From Ignavibacteria bacterium (lineage in GTDB: Bacteria > Bacteroidota > Ignavibacteria > UBA10030), in the NCBI GenBank assembly GCA_016873805.1, contig VGVZ01000001.1:124001-188000 (forward strand): a stretch of DNA of 64,000 nt, given 5' to 3'. The notes under the pieces were generated by a model that saw only the letters and a program-made list of their open reading frames with translations, ran no database searches and was not told the origin of the DNA. How positions within the stretch are numbered: position 1 is the first letter of the stretch; each line of letters opens with the position of its first letter. Positions 61,135 to 64,000 of this stretch are shown piece after piece. The translations under genes were made by a program, and so were the position numbers.

Positions 61135-64000
61135 CTACCGAATCATAACAATTTTTTGCGTCAACCGTTGATTGTCACTCTCGAGTCTCGCAAAGTATAC
61201 TCCGGATGCCGCCTGATGGCCATGTTTTGTCCGCCCATCCCACTCCACATTGTAGATTCCTGCGTTCCGGGAATGATCGAGAAGCACAACAATCTCTTCC
61301 CCGATCAGATTATAAATTCTCAACGTGACGTGTCTATCTGTCTCCAGCTCGAACCGGAATGTGGTACCAGGGTTGAACGGATTGGGGAAATTCTGATGGA
61401 ACACAAAGTGACGAGGAACTTCCACCGTTCCGCCGGGCGGCAGTCCGGAATCCAGGCTCGGAAGCTGCAGCTGGCGAACCGTATCCGAGAACACGAAAAC
61501 GGCACTCCCATATGGCCGGAGATCGATCGTCACGTTTGCCCTGCCATCCACAAACTGGACTGCCGTTGAGACGTTCTCATACAAATTGCTGGCATACCAG
61601 ACCTTCGACTGCACATTATGCAGTCCAAGCGTTGAGGCTGATATCGCCAGCACGACTCTCACCGGCTGGGCGCTGAAATTCGCCGCGACAACACCGGCAT
61701 TATCCGGAAATGGACGGACATAGGTGTAGACCGATGAATTCCCGGACGAAAGCCGGATGAAATCCTGGGAAGAGAATGCCGCAAATGATCCGCGAATGTG
61801 AGCCAGCTTCTGATAGTGCGCCAACAGAAGCGACTTGCCCGCAACGTTCCAATCTATCACTCCTCTTCTCCGTTTGTTCAGACTTCTTTCGTCTGAGCCC
61901 TCGATGCCGAGTCCGTATCCAACCTCCTGACCTGAATAGATCATCGGCAAACCCGGGACGGTAAAGAGTACCGTTGCGGCGGGCATCGTCCGCTCGTACG
62001 AACCATAGAGGTAGCTGATTCGATCTTCATCATGGTTTTCGAGAAATCTCAGGAAATACGAATTGGGTCCAGGCACAAAACCCATTGTGTTGCCGCCGAA
62101 ATTTGTGATCCTGCTGTTGAGATCCTCGAGGCTTCGCGAATAGAGGTTTCTGAAGCCGTCCCAGTAGAGCTGCCAGTCGTACCCGGCATCCACTCCGCCG
62201 CCACGATCTGCATAGATCGCTTCTGTTCCCAGACCGACGCCGCTCTCTTCTGCAAGCAGAAGAATATCCGGTTTCACCCGTCTGAGGACACTCCGCACGG
62301 GAATACCCATCGCCTGCTCGCCATATCTCCGGAGCGGTCCCCAGTAGACGTCGTACCGATATCCATCAATCCCCATTTCCTTGATCCACCATCGATACAC
62401 AGAAGTCTTATAATATCGGGCATCGATGTCGGACCAGTCATAGTTCAGAAGCTGGTCCGAAAACCCGCAATAGTAGTTGAAGCCGTCTGCGGTCAGGCAA
62501 TCGCCGAGGTTGTTTGTGTTCTGGGTCCGTCTCGAATGTTCAAAGAAGTTCCAATAGTACGAATCCTCGCGAAAAACCTTCGCGTCTGAGACAAAGGGAT
62601 GAGCATAGCTGGCGTGGTTCGGTGTGACATCCAATATCACCTTCAGCCCTATTTTGTGTGCCTCTGCGGCAAAATTCTTGAAATCCGCAATCGTGCCATA
62701 CTCTGGTGCAACGCTGTAAAAATCCTTGATGTTGTAGCCCGGTCCGATATCGTTGTTGATGGGATTCGCGTTCATCATGACGGGCATCACCCAGAGAATG
62801 TTCACTCCGAGGTTCTTGAGATATGTCAGATATGGAAGCGCCGCATTGATTGTACCTTCAGGTGTGAATGATTTGAAGAAGAGTTCGTATACTCTCCCCT
62901 TCCGCACCCAATCCGGCACGGAAGCCATTGTCGTGCTCTGGAATGAGCCGTCAGAGAGTATGGTGAAGTAGTTGCGAGTCGTATCCGCATTTCCGTCCGG
63001 ATCACGCACGATCAGGCCATAGTAATATTCTCCCGGCGTCTGAGGTTTTGGAATCACGACCTGACTGAACGAGCCGCCGACATTCGTGGCCTGAGGATTT
63101 GCCGGACTTTCACTGAAGTTAAACTGAAGCAGTGCCGTCTGACCCGAATCAGGATCTGTGCTCTGCAATCCCGTGATTCGGATACTCGAGCCCTCGGTGA
63201 AGAAGTCAACCTTTGCTGTTGGAGCATGATCGACGACATACGTCATCAAGACTGAATCCGAACGATGAAGGGTTCCAAGGAGATCCGTCGCCAGCGCAAC
63301 GAATGTGTTCACTCCTTCACGAAGCGTTACTCTGCCGGCGAAGAATCCGTTCGAGACACTCGCCTGAATTGTATCACCCCCATTCTGTACGAGACGAATC
63401 GTGCCGCTCGTTGCGCCCTCGACGCGTCCGCGGATGTGGCGAACTGGGTTTCTTGTTGTGAAGCCGCCCCTCGTGGAGATCTGAACGTATCCTGCCTGCA
63501 CGATTATGCTCACGGAATCGATGTTTGAGCCGGCAGAGAGGACTACCTTGTGCACGCCGTTCGATATCGGTTCAGGGAGGCGAAACGAAAAACGCCGCTC
63601 AATTGGGTCATAGTGTGAACCTATTCCCGAGTACGTCTTTGGTCCCACCCTCAACACAATACTCGCTGTATCGACGAGTGTCCCAACTTTTGGATAGAGG
63701 AAGGCAGAGATGACAGGTGTGCTTGTGCGAACTATGCCTGTTCGTAGATTTGGAACGAAATGGTAGATCGTTGGATCTTTGACGAAAAGAACCGAGTTGT
63801 TGTTGTCGTTCGGATTGACATGATGATTGAGTGAATCGTTTGGCCATTGTGGTTGACCTGTCGCCGGTGGATAGAACTTGTATTGCCACGCCCCCGGTAC
63901 ACCATACTGAGGCGGGGTCGGATTGCCGCCGATACGCAGTCTGACGGTACGTGCCCAAACGTCGTTGCCGACGTGACTCATCGGCATTGCACTCGTGTTC
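61135..64000 (-). CDS. Secreted GH13 alpha-amylase with type IX sorting domain (N-terminus outside window)
   Basis: At least 950 residues; the frame is open to the right edge. Beta-rich domains come first. The GH13 barrel follows: VILDVTPNHASYAHP, nucleophile in GYRYDVYWG, acid/base in LLLAEESGVG, and ENHDEDRISY. The C-terminal 85 residues form a type IX secretion signal (FHQNFPNPFNPGTTFRFE, then GEEIVVLLD and ASGVYFARLES). The enzyme should be exported by the T9SS and degrade starch outside the cell. The products would feed the MalEFGK importer. Confidence 0.92.
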   Translation of the reverse strand, partial: NTSAMPMSHVGNDVWARTVRLRIGGNPTPPQYGVPGAWQYKFYPPATGQPQWPNDSLNHHVNPNDNNNSVLFVKDPTIYHFVPNLRTGIVRTSTPVISAFLYPKVGTLVDTASIVLRVGPKTYSGIGSHYDPIERRFSFRLPEPISNGVHKVVLSAGSNIDSVSIIVQAGYVQISTRGGFTTRNPVRHIRGRVEGATSGTIRLVQNGGDTIQASVSNGFFAGRVTLREGVNTFVALATDLLGTLHRSDSVLMTYVVDHAPTAKVDFFTEGSSIRITGLQSTDPDSGQTALLQFNFSESPANPQATNVGGSFSQVVIPKPQTPGEYYYGLIVRDPDGNADTTRNYFTILSDGSFQSTTMASVPDWVRKGRVYELFFKSFTPEGTINAALPYLTYLKNLGVNILWVMPVMMNANPINNDIGPGYNIKDFYSVAPEYGTIADFKNFAAEAHKIGLKVILDVTPNHASYAHPFVSDAKVFREDSYYWNFFEHSRRTQNTNNLGDCLTADGFNYYCGFSDQLLNYDWSDIDARYYKTSVYRWWIKEMGIDGYRYDVYWGPLRRYGEQAMGIPVRSVLRRVKPDILLLAEESGVGLGTEAIYADRGGGVDAGYDWQLYWDGFRNLYSRSLEDLNSRITNFGGNTMGFVPGPNSYFLRFLENHDEDRISYLYGSYERTMPAATVLFTVPGLPMIYSGQEVGYGLGIEGSDERSLNKRRRGVIDWNVAGKSLLLAHYQKLAHIRGSFAAFSSQDFIRLSSGNSSVYTYVRPFPDNAGVVAANFSAQPVRVVLAISASTLGLHNVQSKVWYASNLYENVSTAVQFVDGRANVTIDLRPYGSAVFVFSDTVRQLQLPSLDSGLPPGGTVEVPRHFVFHQNFPNPFNPGTTFRFELETDRHVTLRIYNLIGEEIVVLLDHSRNAGIYNVEWDGRTKHGHQAASGVYFARLESDNQRLTQKIVMIR

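Overview
The window looks like the chromosome of a Gram-negative bacterium of the Bacteroidota/Chlorobi/Ignavibacteria group. The main evidence is a secreted alpha-amylase (61135 to the right edge) with a type IX secretion C-terminal sorting domain of the NPFNPGTTF ... ASGVYFARL kind. Separate small PurS and PurQ genes, a TatA gene and PssA/Psd phospholipid genes fit the same group. This assignment is inference from family signatures, not from a database search.

Layout. (1) 1-4437: ordinary host genes, all on the minus strand: sucD (partial), gatA, tatA, purQ, purS, pssA, psd. (2) 4438-6216: a repeat-rich tRNA region. An intact tRNA-Gln(CTG) is preceded by tandem copies of its own 5' end, one of them interrupted in the D-loop by a palindrome. 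tRNA-Glu(CTC) follows, and its 3' end is reiterated around two tandem 358-bp palindrome-rich units. (3) 6217-42177: a probable genomic island. It begins with the C-terminal remnant of a large serine recombinase truncated by an IS3-family element, and it ends with a third copy of the 358-bp unit carrying the same tRNA-Glu 3'-end sequence. (4) 42122-48117: an eroded defence cluster (HNH nuclease, PD-(D/E)XK-like protein, Mrr with an early stop, HsdM, Fic, HsdS tail). (5) 48118-50400: an IS110-family remnant invaded by a second IS3-family element. (6) 50613-64000: a starch/maltodextrin locus with GH97, a MalEFGK-type ABC importer, a GH13 lipoprotein, a GH57 enzyme and the secreted GH13.

The core of interest is 8134-34039, where every recognisable gene is on the minus strand with mostly tiny gaps. 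In transcription order: a LuxR-type response regulator; a complete Liv-type ABC importer (two permeases, two ATPases, a lipoprotein receptor); a radical SAM protein; a 1365-residue protein with histidine-kinase-like ATPase motifs; an unknown 332-residue protein; a single-domain receiver; a 619-residue protein ending in a two-helix channel-like pore; a membrane protein; an M48 peptidase joined to a TerB-like domain; and an OB-fold lipoprotein. After a 637-bp gap come a small membrane protein, a membrane-anchored vWA protein, a tubulin/FtsZ-like GTPase, a 722-residue membrane partner and a membrane-anchored transglutaminase-like protein. I read this as a ligand- or phosphorelay-sensing system coupled to a membrane-remodelling or pore-forming response. 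That function is inference.

A second theme is short DNA palindromes. GC-rich mini-palindromes and larger double hairpins with covarying arms occur between genes, and also inside a phospholipase D gene, two transposase genes, an hsdS fragment and a tRNA copy. Several of these insertions keep the reading frame. They look like an expanding family of palindromic elements.
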